From contig CAUJDY010000008.1 in assembly GCA_963169805.1 (NCBI GenBank), forward strand, positions 1 to 40,327: a stretch of DNA of 40,327 nucleotides, in the 5' to 3' direction. Position numbers and translations under genes: made by a program. This DNA is from Bdellovibrionota bacterium. GTDB lineage: Bacteria > Bdellovibrionota > Bdellovibrionia > Bdellovibrionales > JAEYZS01. Below the pieces are notes generated by a model. The model had not been told where the DNA came from and did no database searches. It saw only the letters and a program-made list of their open reading frames with translations. Each line of letters opens with the position of its first letter. Position 1 is the first letter of the stretch. Positions 28,482 through 38,275 of the stretch are shown here, in pieces.

Positions 28482-29330
28482 TTACATTTTAAATGTAGCT
28501 AACAAGTAGTACTCAGATTGCTCAGCTGCATATATTTTTGCACCTGAATCTCTTAGATCAGAAGCATCGTCAGTTTGTCTAACACCAACGTTTAAATCTA
28601 ACCATGAAAGTGGCGAGTAATATACAGATGTTGAAGCATCAAGATTATCAGCTCTTTCTCTTCCATTCTTCCACTTCATGTAAACACCTACTGTTGTTTC
28701 TACTGAAACTTTCTCAGAGATTGCATATGTTAAGCTTGCAGAATTTAAAAGTCTGAATTTGTTAACACCAGCATCATCAGCTCCTGATCCATCTTGAACA
28801 AAAATTCTTGGATTGATCAAAAGACCTGCTGTTAAATTCTTAGCAACTTCTTTTGAGAATGTATTGTAAACTCTAATTTGAGTGATTTGACCAGAATCTT
28901 TAGAAGCATCAGAAATAGGAAGATAAACTCGACCTTGTACTCCATATGCTACATCAGCTGGAAGTTTATATCCAGAGCGTGTGTAGCGAATTGAAGTATC
29001 AGCAATCTTGTTGTGAGCCTCATTATCACCACGTCCGTAGTTACGGCTCCACTCTTGAGCAAGAGAAACTGTATCTCTGTCAGATAACTTGTATTTAACT
29101 TCTACTTTTTCATCAGCTGTAATATCTGTATCGCTGTTGTTTTTTAGACCTGTGTAGTTTTCTGATGCAAAAACCCCTGACCATTTCTTTTCAGTAGCTA
29201 CAGGTGCAACTTCTTGAACAGAAACTGTTTCTGTTGAAATTGATGTAGTAGCTTGGTTTGCATTCTCTACTGCGGCTTGTGCGGAAATTGCGAATCCTGC
29301 TACAAGCGTTACCGCTAGAATTTTATTCAT
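28482..29330 (-). CDS. Outer-membrane beta-barrel protein
   Basis: The 282-residue product has a signal peptide MNKILAVTLVAGFAISAQA and a short Ala/Thr/Val-rich N-terminus. Alternating amphipathic strands end in YYLLATFKM (for example VEVKYKLSDRDTVSLAQEWS, LTYAISEKVSVETTVGVYMK, YYSPLSWLDLNVGVRQTDDA). The start at 29330 was chosen because GGAGACAAGAGG lies just before it and the signal peptide begins there; a Met nine codons upstream is less likely. The strong ribosome site and efficient terminator point to high expression. It has no close family I can name; a porin-like or structural barrel role is likely. Confidence 0.8.
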   Translation of the reverse strand: MNKILAVTLVAGFAISAQAAVENANQATTSISTETVSVQEVAPVATEKKWSGVFASENYTGLKNNSDTDITADEKVEVKYKLSDRDTVSLAQEWSRNYGRGDNEAHNKIADTSIRYTRSGYKLPADVAYGVQGRVYLPISDASKDSGQITQIRVYNTFSKEVAKNLTAGLLINPRIFVQDGSGADDAGVNKFRLLNSASLTYAISEKVSVETTVGVYMKWKNGRERADNLDASTSVYYSPLSWLDLNVGVRQTDDASDLRDSGAKIYAAEQSEYYLLATFKM

Positions 29331-29670
29331 CCTCTTGTCTCCTTTTTTGGTTCGCATATGTAAACCGTTTTTATTTAAAATTTCGCTTCATAAACAAGAT
29401 CTCATTGTAAGTCTTAAATTATGAAACTTAATAATCCCTAAACCTAACTTTAATTTTCAAAACTTAGGTACAACATCGAAACCTAGAGCAATACTTGTAC
29501 CACTTTAAAAAAGCTCAAAAACTCCAAAGGTTTCAACGTTTCTGCGAAGAAGTTTTATACAAAATGATGACGAATTTAGCTACTAGAATGTAAATATTAT
29601 CTTGCTAGGTGCCAGGCACCTGGAAACGTTTTAGTGTTCGTTTCCAGGTGCCTGGCACCTATTGAATTTC
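29331..29670. other. Intergenic region between eno and the outer-membrane protein gene
   Basis: This is a gene-free stretch of 340 bp. It contains the leader of the outer-membrane protein gene and, at 29607-29660, the double palindrome listed separately. From 29340 to 29600 I see only AT-rich sequence that probably includes a promoter for the minus-strand gene, but no box clear enough to name. Confidence 0.5.
29607..29660. repeat. REP-like double palindrome downstream of eno
   Basis: Two 22-base arms (29607-29628 and 29639-29660) are perfect inverted copies around a 10-base loop. Each arm contains its own palindrome AGGTGCCAGGCACCT. The whole can form one long hairpin or two small ones, a layout typical of paired REP elements. 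It ends 11 bases from the eno stop and could act as a terminator or mRNA stabiliser. No other copy was noticed in this window. Confidence 0.85.
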
Positions 29671-30972
<1,302 letters not shown>

Positions 30973-30998
30973 CTACTGGTTTAATGATCTATGTGCGC

Positions 30999-32474
30999 TC
31001 AATGCGCTGGTAACTCAATACTAAATGTTGATCCTTTTCCTGGCTCACTTTTAACCCGAATATCACCGGAATGCATTTCAACAATGGAGTGGGCAATACT
31101 CAAACCTAGTCCGGTTCCTTTTCCTGGCTGCTTTGTCGTATAAAATGGTTTAAAAATGGACTTCAATTTTTCTTCGTCCATTCCAATTCCAGTATCTGAA
31201 ATTTCGATCTCCACTCCACTCCCCTTTGGACGCGAAACAACTCTCACCTCTCCCTTACCATCAATCGCCTGAACAGCGTTGTTTAAGATATTTACCAAAG
31301 CTTGTTCAATTCGAATTGGGTAGACAGGAACCGGTTGATTGATCAGCAAATGACTTTCAATTTTAACATTTTTTGGAGCTTGAACAGAAACCATCTTAAC
31401 TGCTGATTGAATCACTTGATTTAAATCTGATGATACTTTTTTCTCTTCTTGAGACTGTTTTCCTGTTATAAATGAAAGATCCTTTACAATATCTCTTACT
31501 TTTTGCAGACCTAAATTTGCCTCTCCTACTAGCTCAGGAAAATCCTTCTGAATCATAAGCCAGTCTGTACGTCGCATAGCCTCTTGTACTTGAGGTGTTA
31601 AGCGATCCTGTCCTATCAATATTGTAATGAGCTGCTGCGCTCTTACAAAGTAATCTTGCAAACGCAGCATATTACTCGTGACATAGGCTAGAGGGTTATT
31701 AATCTCGTGAGCAAGACTCGCTGCAAGCTCTGTTAAATTAGAGAGCTTTTCTGAGTAGATTTTTTCTTTGTATTGCGATTCAAGCTTCTTTTGTGTTTCT
31801 TCTAAAAGCTTGTTCTTCTCTAGTAACTCTTTATTTTTTTGTTCCAGCTCTTTTTGTTTTTTCTCAAGAGACGTCATGAGAGTATCAACTAAATCTGGCT
31901 TTACATTTCTCTCTAGTTCTTTCTGTGAAAACAAACTATCCTGCTTCTCAGCCCACGAGATATCCAAAACTTGTCCACGCCACTCCACACTCGCTAACCC
32001 TTGTCCAAAAAACAGAGGTAGAGCTTCAAGCGCAGATTTAATATATTTTGCTGTTAGCGGATAATCATAACTCGAAATTGAAATTTGAAACCCAATAGAA
32101 TCCTGTGTTTTTTCAAGCTCCGAAATGGGAGGAATTGGCGAAATAAAATAAGATAAAAATCGTTCAGGGTGCAAATATATTTCTTCTGGCTTTTCCATCA
32201 TCCTAAGAACACTATCAAGAACTCCCCAACAATGAAGATCGATGGATTTATGTCCCACCAGCTCCATCAGCTCTTGAGATGAGGACTCCTCTGCTTGGTA
32301 CATAAGATGTGCAATTTTTAAAAAGTTTTCCATTTCTGCGGACTCAAGCCAGGAGGAAGGATCTCTTAAAAATTCTTCAGGAACATCCAAAGACGAATAC
32401 AGTCCCTCAAGGCTAACTCCTTGATTTTCCAAATATGTGAGGACCGAATTTGAGATTTTACTACTGAAAAGCAT
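30999..32474 (-). CDS. Sensor histidine kinase with AraC-type ligand-binding-like N-terminal domain
   Basis: The 491-residue protein has no membrane segment. Residues 1-185 resemble the sensing domain found at the N-terminus of some AraC-type regulators (GVSLEGLYSSLDVPEEFLRD, then a W-L pair and a long helical part). A coiled coil covers about 200-242. HisKA has the phospho-acceptor His256 in SLAHEINNPLAY. The HATPase domain shows N box ILNNAVQAI, G1 DTGIGMDEEK, F box FKPFYTTK and G2 GKGTGLGLSIAHSI. No response regulator gene is next to it, so it is an orphan kinase. Read-through into eno is possible. The ATG has no clear ribosome site. Confidence 0.88.
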   Translation of the reverse strand: MLFSSKISNSVLTYLENQGVSLEGLYSSLDVPEEFLRDPSSWLESAEMENFLKIAHLMYQAEESSSQELMELVGHKSIDLHCWGVLDSVLRMMEKPEEIYLHPERFLSYFISPIPPISELEKTQDSIGFQISISSYDYPLTAKYIKSALEALPLFFGQGLASVEWRGQVLDISWAEKQDSLFSQKELERNVKPDLVDTLMTSLEKKQKELEQKNKELLEKNKLLEETQKKLESQYKEKIYSEKLSNLTELAASLAHEINNPLAYVTSNMLRLQDYFVRAQQLITILIGQDRLTPQVQEAMRRTDWLMIQKDFPELVGEANLGLQKVRDIVKDLSFITGKQSQEEKKVSSDLNQVIQSAVKMVSVQAPKNVKIESHLLINQPVPVYPIRIEQALVNILNNAVQAIDGKGEVRVVSRPKGSGVEIEISDTGIGMDEEKLKSIFKPFYTTKQPGKGTGLGLSIAHSIVEMHSGDIRVKSEPGKGSTFSIELPAH

Positions 32475-32711
32475 GTTTCATTTTTTATCAGTGAGCCAGA
32501 GCCTATTGCAATGAAGAAGTGTGGGAAAGAGGCTGAATCAAAACCCACGCCTAACGCGCATGGCTATGCCTATTTTGGAAACCTGTAAAACCTCTCTAAT
32601 ATGCGTATGAATTCTATCTTACAAAATTATCATAACATCTTTGGGAATATGCTTCTTGAGGTCCTTCCAATAGCCTCGTCGAGTTTGATTATTTACCTTA
32701 ACGGAGGCCCT

Positions 32712-35159
32712 ATGCTTAAGCACATTATTGTTTTATTTGCACTTCTTGCACCATCTGCATTTGCAATTCAGTGCGGTGATTATTTTTATTTGCGAACACT
32801 CAAATCTGAGACCAAGACTGAAAACCCACTATTACGCAAATCACGCCTAGAAAAGGGTGTTTACCCCGAATTTGACAGAATCGAGCCAGGACATTTTCTT
32901 GAAGCTCTTGACGTTGCAAAAGTACAAGCACAAAGGCTTTTGAATGAAATACGAGAAGAAAAAAATCCGACATTTGAAAATGTCATTTTGAAGTCAGAGG
33001 AAGTCTCTCGCGTCCTAAATAATGCAAATGGCGTGTTAGATTTTTATACAGGTTCATTTAAAACTGAAGCCATTGAAAAAATTGAGGAACTTTATGCAGA
33101 AGAGACATCTCGCTTTTATTCAGAAATTGGTACAGACGCCAGACTTTTTGCTCAAGTGAAGGCGGTTTATGAAAGTCGCGGAGAGCGCAAGTACGCCCCT
33201 GACCAACTTTTACTTATTGAAGATAGCTACAAGGGCTACACAAGAGGAGGCGCACTACTGAATGACGCTCAGAAGGCACGTTTTGTTGAAATCACACAAG
33301 AACTATCAAGCTTATCAGTTAAGTTTCAAAATAATGTGGCCGCATACAAAAAAGCAAACTTTGTGCATGTTACCGATGCAAAAGATCTAGCTGGCATACC
33401 CGCCGATATCGTTGGAATGATGGAGCAAGCAGCTCAAAAACGAGGACTCACGGGCGCCGTCATTGAGATGGGACAGCCCTCCATAATCAAGGAGGTCATG
33501 GAACGTGCAGACAGCGAATCTCTAAGACGAGAAGTATTTTTTAAAAACGGAAAAGCAGGGTATTCAAATGATGCTTTTAATAACGAGTCTGTTCTCAGAC
33601 GTATAGTAGAGCTTCGTCAAGAACGCGCTCAACTCCTTGGATTCGAAACTCATGCAGATTATGTGATTCAAGAAAGAATGGCGGCCTCTGTTTCTACTGT
33701 AAATCAATTTCTAGACACTTTGGGAGCAGCTTATAGACCAAAAGCAGAACAAGAGAGAGATACTCTTGTTGCGTACAAAGAAAAACTCACAGGCTCCAGA
33801 GAAATGCAGCCGTGGGAGAGATCCTATTGGATGGTCAAATTTGAAAATGAGATACTCACATTTGATACAAATGTTTTTAAAGAATACCTGCCTTATCAAA
33901 ATGTACGAGCAGGTTTTTTCAATCTCATACACGAACTATATGGAATAACATTCAAAGAAAGAAGAGACCTACCGCGCATTGATCCAGATGTTGAAGTCTA
34001 CCAAGTCATTAGTAAAGAAGGAGAAACTTATGGCTATTTAACCGTAGATATGTTTGCGCGAGATATTAAAAGAGGTGGAGCTTGGATGAACCCTCATTCC
34101 AACTCTTACGAACTTAATGGGGAACGAGTTCCAGCCTTAGTCTCTATTAATTTAAATACAGCAAAACCTGTTGAAGGAAAGTCTCACCTTTTAACCATTA
34201 ACGAAGGAGAAACTTTTTATCATGAAATGGGACATGCACTACACGGACTTCTCTCACGAGTACGGTATGACTCACAGTCAGGTACAAATGTGAAGTGGGA
34301 TTTTGTGGAACTGCCATCTCAAGTTATGGAAAATTTCTTTAAAGAACGTATGGGGCAATTTGCATTTCACCATGAAACTGGAAAGCCTATTCCTAAGGAA
34401 TATTTGGCAAAACTAGAAGAGCAGCATCAACTCTTTAGCGGGATCGCGGGATTACGTCAGATCTCTTTCGCTCAGCTTGATATGGCTTGGTATACAGGTG
34501 CAATGCAAAAAATGACAGGAACACTTTCTGAAATTGATAGAGCAATCATGGATAAATACTCTGTCTTTCCAAGTGTTGATGGAACCTCTATGTCTGCAGC
34601 ATTCACACATATTTTTAGCGGCGGATATTCTGCAGGATACTATTCATATAAGTGGGCCGAACTTTTGGATGCTGATGCGTATTTTATTATGAGAACTCAA
34701 GGTGTCGAAGCCGCTCGCAGATTTTTGAGATACGTACTTGAAGTTGGAGGCAGTCTAGATCCGAATCAAGCGTACGTAAATTTTGCGGGACGTCCTGCTA
34801 CCATTGATGCACTCTTAATTCGCGATGGAGTTAAGAAAGCACCTTCAGTAGAAACCCCTTCAAGTGAAAAGAAACTCAACGAATCTAAGATTTCTGCGTA
34901 CTTGTTAAAAGCAATTAAAGAAGGAAACAACGGACGGCCTCACTACTCCGTTGCACTTAGAGCAACCTCCGAAGCAGAAGGAAAGCTCGTTGCGGATATG
35001 CTGACAACTATGGGAGCAAAAGTGACACATATTACAGGTAGTACTTTGTGGATTGTTCGTAAAGCAACTCTTGATATGATTATTGAGGCTTCAAACGATG
35101 CGCGAGTTGTGTCAATTAGTGGCAATGAACCAACGCCTCCGCCTCTTCACTTTCCGTAA
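32712..35159 (+). CDS. Secreted M3-family metallopeptidase with extra C-terminal domain
   Basis: The 815-residue zinc peptidase is of the Dcp/oligopeptidase A family. It begins with a signal peptide MLKHIIVLFALLAPSAFA (cut before IQCGDY), preceded by GGAGG six bases upstream; the frame is open 37 codons earlier, but that extension lacks a ribosome site. The active-site HEMGH is at about 504-508 in FYHEMGHALHG, with the downstream Glu in DFVELPSQVMENF. The M3 fold ends around residue 700 (NFAGRPATIDALLIRDG). Another 110 residues follow: a Ser/Lys linker and a small alpha/beta domain (SVALRATSEAEGKLVADML onward). Secretion suggests a role in degrading peptides in the periplasm, outside, or in prey. 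Confidence 0.9.
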   Translation: MLKHIIVLFALLAPSAFAIQCGDYFYLRTLKSETKTENPLLRKSRLEKGVYPEFDRIEPGHFLEALDVAKVQAQRLLNEIREEKNPTFENVILKSEEVSRVLNNANGVLDFYTGSFKTEAIEKIEELYAEETSRFYSEIGTDARLFAQVKAVYESRGERKYAPDQLLLIEDSYKGYTRGGALLNDAQKARFVEITQELSSLSVKFQNNVAAYKKANFVHVTDAKDLAGIPADIVGMMEQAAQKRGLTGAVIEMGQPSIIKEVMERADSESLRREVFFKNGKAGYSNDAFNNESVLRRIVELRQERAQLLGFETHADYVIQERMAASVSTVNQFLDTLGAAYRPKAEQERDTLVAYKEKLTGSREMQPWERSYWMVKFENEILTFDTNVFKEYLPYQNVRAGFFNLIHELYGITFKERRDLPRIDPDVEVYQVISKEGETYGYLTVDMFARDIKRGGAWMNPHSNSYELNGERVPALVSINLNTAKPVEGKSHLLTINEGETFYHEMGHALHGLLSRVRYDSQSGTNVKWDFVELPSQVMENFFKERMGQFAFHHETGKPIPKEYLAKLEEQHQLFSGIAGLRQISFAQLDMAWYTGAMQKMTGTLSEIDRAIMDKYSVFPSVDGTSMSAAFTHIFSGGYSAGYYSYKWAELLDADAYFIMRTQGVEAARRFLRYVLEVGGSLDPNQAYVNFAGRPATIDALLIRDGVKKAPSVETPSSEKKLNESKISAYLLKAIKEGNNGRPHYSVALRATSEAEGKLVADMLTTMGAKVTHITGSTLWIVRKATLDMIIEASNDARVVSISGNEPTPPPLHFP

Positions 35160-36136
35160 AGTTGATGGAGTTCACTTTCTGTAAGTGAATTCATATTTAG
35201 GAGAGCTTCATAAGGCTCTCCAGAAATATAAAAGTACTGTGCAAAGGCTGGCTCCGTAGGGATGCCGGCCTTTTTTAATTGAGAAATTGCAGTACGTGCA
35301 GAGCTTCCGGCTATGTTAAGCAATCTGGACTCTATCAAGAAATGTTGATTGGCAATTATATCATAAACAGGACGATATTGAGCCACACACTCATACTTTA
35401 TATTTTCTGTGGTATAGCGAATGATCACAGACTCATAACCTTTTAATTTTTTAAATGTGACTTCTGGAGAATATTTTTCTGCATAACAAGTGAGATCATC
35501 TGCAAATCGATGGAGATCCTGAGCTGAGAAAATGATATCAAGATCACTCTTTTCGTTGTGGATATTAAGTGGGACTGAGCCAGATACAAGAGGCGTATAT
35601 TTTGACATCGTATTGAGCAGATTATGAACTTCATAAAAAAGATTTTTGTTTTTTTCCATTTCAACTACAGCTTTAAGAGAAAGATGATGAAATTTAATTG
35701 TAGAATTAGAAAGCTTGAGTGCCATTTCTGCATTAAATGTTTTATTTGAGATTTTCCAATTCATTTTTGGATACAGATTTTGCATCTCTTCAAAACTTTG
35801 GTCGATTACAAACTCTACATGCTCAAATCCTGTAGGGTATATTGAACCCTCTTTGGGCGATGGGAGTTCTATAACTCTCAAGACTCTGCCTTCAAAGAGA
35901 ATGGGCTTTTTGAGTTCAAATGTCGCAATCATGCGGCCATTTACTAATGATTCGATTAGCAAATCTGCAAATTCTAAAAGTTGTGTTTTGTAATTTTCAT
36001 ACTCATTCTGAGTTTGAACTCTGAAACATGCATGATCCATTTGAAAGCGGTCTACATTAATATGAAGTACTTCAAGATCTCGAAATACCCTCCCCAAAAA
36101 AACTTCTAATTCCCGCTCAAACTGATTCCGTAACAT
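35147..36136 (-). CDS. Fusion of YecM-like (VOC fold) and DUF4269-like nucleotidyltransferase domains
   Basis: The 329-residue cytoplasmic protein has two parts. Residues about 1-160 resemble YecM, a VOC-fold protein (FQMDHACFRVQTQNEYENYK, ELKKPILFEGRVLRVIELPS, YPTGFEHVEFVID). Residues about 165-329 resemble DUF4269, a nucleotidyltransferase-fold family: GSVPLNIHNEKSDLDIIF with Asp198 and Asp200, then RIAGSSAR-like and AFAQYF stretches. Both families lack an established reaction. The gene converges on the M3 peptidase and overlaps it by 13 bases. The upstream region carries a short direct repeat, and no ribosome site is evident at the ATG. Confidence 0.75.
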   Translation of the reverse strand: MLRNQFERELEVFLGRVFRDLEVLHINVDRFQMDHACFRVQTQNEYENYKTQLLEFADLLIESLVNGRMIATFELKKPILFEGRVLRVIELPSPKEGSIYPTGFEHVEFVIDQSFEEMQNLYPKMNWKISNKTFNAEMALKLSNSTIKFHHLSLKAVVEMEKNKNLFYEVHNLLNTMSKYTPLVSGSVPLNIHNEKSDLDIIFSAQDLHRFADDLTCYAEKYSPEVTFKKLKGYESVIIRYTTENIKYECVAQYRPVYDIIANQHFLIESRLLNIAGSSARTAISQLKKAGIPTEPAFAQYFYISGEPYEALLNMNSLTESELHQLYGK

Positions 36137-36140
36137 TATT

Positions 36141-36238
36141 AGGTAACAATTACCTTTTTGGGTAACGGCGCGTCAAGTGGCTAATATTATTTTAATAAAA
36201 TTAGAAGGTAACAATTACCTTTTTGGGTAACGGTGCGT
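36141..36238. repeat. Two 33-bp direct repeats, each with internal palindrome
   Basis: The repeats at 36141-36173 and 36206-36238 differ at one base and are 32 bases apart. Each reads AGGTAACAATTACCT, then TTTTGGGTAACGG and a GCGT end. The GGTAA/TTACC/GGTAA order allows two alternative small hairpins. The second copy reaches the first base of the cpaF stop codon. A dispersed intergenic repeat is the likely meaning; two copies without cas genes do not make a CRISPR array. Confidence 0.85.
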
Positions 36239-37335
36239 TAGGCGGCGAATTTGGTTTTTGGGAATGGGATTCGGTTGGATTCGATCTCATCCATAAAACT
36301 TGGGATATGGCCAGTTGGTTTCAGCTCCCCAACAAGCTTGCCATCTCCCATTCGCTTAAGCTGACCAAGATCGTAAATTAACTCAACATTATAACCCGTA
36401 TCCGTATGCCCCAAAACTTCAGCAATACTTTTAATTCTTCGGGATCCATCCGGAAAGCGCGAGATTTGTATTATCACGTCAATCGCTGAGCCAATCAAAT
36501 GCTGCAAAGCCTTTTCGCTCATCTTTGCATCTCCACCCATAGCTAAACCTTCTAGCCGGACAAGTGCATCGAACGGAGTATTAGCATGAATTGTTCCCAA
36601 ACATCCTTTATGACCCGTATTCATTGCCTGAATTAAATCTAACCCTTCACTGCTCCTCACCTCACCAACAATGATTCTATCAGGGCGCAATCTCAAAGAA
36701 CTCTTCACAAGATCCCTCATTCCCACTTCACCCTCACCTTGAGAGTCTGCCATTTGAGTTTCAAAGAAAACCACATGGTCATACTCAACCTGGAGCTCAG
36801 AGGAGTCCTCAATAACTATAATTCTTTGTCCTTTAGGAATCCGACTCGTCAAAACACTCAATAGAGTTGTTTTTCCCGAACCCGTTCCACCGCTCACTAG
36901 TATATTTTTACCCAAATACATACACAGATCTAAAAACTGAGCCGCATCTGCAGTCATGGCTCCCTTTTCTACCATCTCTTTTAATGTCATTTTGCTATTT
37001 GTGAATTTACGAATTGAAACCGTTGCGCCGTTGCGAGCACACGGAGGAATGACCGCATGAATTCGAGAACCATCTGGCAGTCGTGCATCCAACAGAGGTT
37101 CCTTGGTTGTAATCCTTCTTCCCACACTTTGAGCAATACTATTGACCGCTGCTAATAGCGCATCTTCATCTGCAAATTGAGCATCAGTCTTCTGTAGCTT
37201 ACCGCCTTTTTCTATGAATATGTCGCTAGGTCCATTAATGAGTATTTCCGTTATAGTCGGATCATCCAGAAATGGTAATACAGGTCCCAGAAAATTTCGA
37301 ATCGCATTTTTGAAAACTTCGATCTTATTAGACAT
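36238..37335 (-). CDS. cpaF: CpaF/TadA-type secretion ATPase
   Basis: The 365-residue VirB11-like ATPase belongs to the type II/IV secretion superfamily. An N-terminal domain ends near residue 115 with the family stretch LLDARLPDGSRIHAVIPP and ATVSIRKF. Walker A GGTGSGKT is at 149-156, and the Asp box IVIEDSSELQ, the Walker B region LRPDRIIVGEVR and the His box GCLGTIHAN follow. This matches CpaF of Tad pili more closely than PilB or GspE. No other tad/cpa gene is near; the gene follows a cupredoxin-like secreted protein by eight bases. FETQ replaces the usual ETR after the Asp box. It may serve a remote Tad system or a reduced one. Confidence 0.9.
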   Translation of the reverse strand: MSNKIEVFKNAIRNFLGPVLPFLDDPTITEILINGPSDIFIEKGGKLQKTDAQFADEDALLAAVNSIAQSVGRRITTKEPLLDARLPDGSRIHAVIPPCARNGATVSIRKFTNSKMTLKEMVEKGAMTADAAQFLDLCMYLGKNILVSGGTGSGKTTLLSVLTSRIPKGQRIIVIEDSSELQVEYDHVVFFETQMADSQGEGEVGMRDLVKSSLRLRPDRIIVGEVRSSEGLDLIQAMNTGHKGCLGTIHANTPFDALVRLEGLAMGGDAKMSEKALQHLIGSAIDVIIQISRFPDGSRRIKSIAEVLGHTDTGYNVELIYDLGQLKRMGDGKLVGELKPTGHIPSFMDEIESNRIPFPKTKFAA

Positions 37336-37343
37336 CTACGGCC

Positions 37344-37847
37344 TCAATTCTGAGACGCTAATCCGCGCTCCTCAGTATTCGGAATGACTACGATTCGCCC
37401 CTCTAGTGATGTCTCAGGACATTGGAATGTAAAGACACCTTCCAAAGACGGAATGAGTTCGAATGCTTTAACTGATCCGTAGTATGTACCGTGATGTTGA
37501 TTGAATGTATTTAAAATAAAACTAACGTTCTTTTCTTTTTCATTAATGTTTACAACATTTATTCTGTACCTTACGCCCTTTCTAAGAGCAACATTTTGAG
37601 GAACAAAACCTTTCTCAGTATTAAGAATAACAATATCCTGAGCGGGCTCATTTGAATTCACAACCTCAGTTGTGGACAAAAGATCTGGAGCAGATTGCAC
37701 AACAGGTTTTTGTGGCAACGGTTGAGACTCAGTTTGTTTTTGTAAATATTTTGTCCGTCTAGAGAAATCGATGTCCCAAGCAAACAAAGATTGCCCATAC
37801 AGAAAGAAACTCATTGTTAGAACTGAGTAATAAAACCACTTTTTCAT
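37344..37847 (-). CDS. Secreted cupredoxin-like protein
   Basis: The 167-residue product has a signal peptide (MKKWFYYSVLTMSFFLYGQS, cut after SLFA). A Gln/Pro/Ser-rich linker leads to a C-terminal domain of about 90 residues with cupredoxin-like strands: IVILNTEKGFVPQNVALRKG, YRINVVNINEKEKNVSFIL and FTFQCPETSLEGRIVVIPN. A single Cys stands where the copper-ligand Cys would be, but the usual later His and Met are not obvious, so metal binding is doubtful. The ATG follows the stop of the preceding gene by one base (TAAAATG); a GTG at 37889 with GGAGG upstream is a real alternative. It probably belongs with the CpaF gene eight bases further on. Confidence 0.7.
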   Translation of the reverse strand: MKKWFYYSVLTMSFFLYGQSLFAWDIDFSRRTKYLQKQTESQPLPQKPVVQSAPDLLSTTEVVNSNEPAQDIVILNTEKGFVPQNVALRKGVRYRINVVNINEKEKNVSFILNTFNQHHGTYYGSVKAFELIPSLEGVFTFQCPETSLEGRIVVIPNTEERGLASQN

Positions 37848-37848
37848 T

Positions 37849-38127
37849 TTAGTGTGTTGTTTTGCGTGAGTAGAAATCTGAGAATTCACGTGCTACCTCC
37901 ATCGCAATATATTCAAGCGTTTTAGAATCTAATTTTTTTAATGATTCAACTATACGTGATTTATTTCTGCCACATCCATTAAGAACATCCATTGCCTTTG
38001 AAAATTCATCAGCATGATTTGGAAATTCATCGTAAGATTTCTTCCAATCCGATTTTAATACGGGTTCAATCACACCTAGCGTGTACAACGCATCAAACAC
38101 CAACTGAAGATCACCTTGCAAATACAT
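37849..38127 (-). CDS. Small cytoplasmic protein of unknown function
   Basis: The 92-residue product is mainly helical, with no signal peptide or membrane segment. It starts MYLQGDLQLVFDALYTLGVI with GAGAGGG about nine bases before the ATG, which favours this start over one 16 codons upstream. It ends in LDSKTLEYIAMEVAREFSDF. I do not recognise the family. Its stop is linked to the start of the cupredoxin-like gene (TAAAATG), and cpaF follows, so the three genes form an operon and may act together, for example in assembly or control of the ATPase. Confidence 0.65.
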   Translation of the reverse strand: MYLQGDLQLVFDALYTLGVIEPVLKSDWKKSYDEFPNHADEFSKAMDVLNGCGRNKSRIVESLKKLDSKTLEYIAMEVAREFSDFYSRKTTH

Positions 38128-38228
38128 GACTGAAACCCTCTCAACGACGAATGTTTTTAGAATCTTTCGTCTCATTTTTTATCGGAGTTTCAGACTAGGG
38201 ACTTAAAGCAACTTATAGAAACTAGACC

Positions 38229-38257
38229 TCAAGAGGGCTCACAATGAGCCCTCTTGA
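38229..38257 (-). terminator. Hairpin terminator after the cysteine-rich protein gene
   Basis: A 13-bp perfect stem (38229-38241 with 38245-38257, core AGAGGGCTCA) has a three-base loop CAA. It lies about 20 bases after the stop of the gene ending at 38276. The following minus-strand sequence has only a weak T-rich tail (GTCTAGTTTCTAT), so efficiency is uncertain. Confidence 0.65.
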
Positions 38258-38275
38258 ACCGGCTATTTGTCGAGG

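Noticed and set aside
36141-36238. Two 33-bp palindromic repeats with a 32-bp spacer, as in a minimal CRISPR array
   Set aside because: There are only two copies, no cas genes within the window, and the last repeat base overlaps a stop codon; a dispersed intergenic repeat is simpler.
37848-37889. GTG start at 37889 for the cupredoxin-like protein
   Set aside because: GGAGG upstream makes it possible, but that motif lies in the coding sequence of the previous gene, and the ATG one base after that gene's stop begins exactly at the signal peptide. Kept as an alternative.
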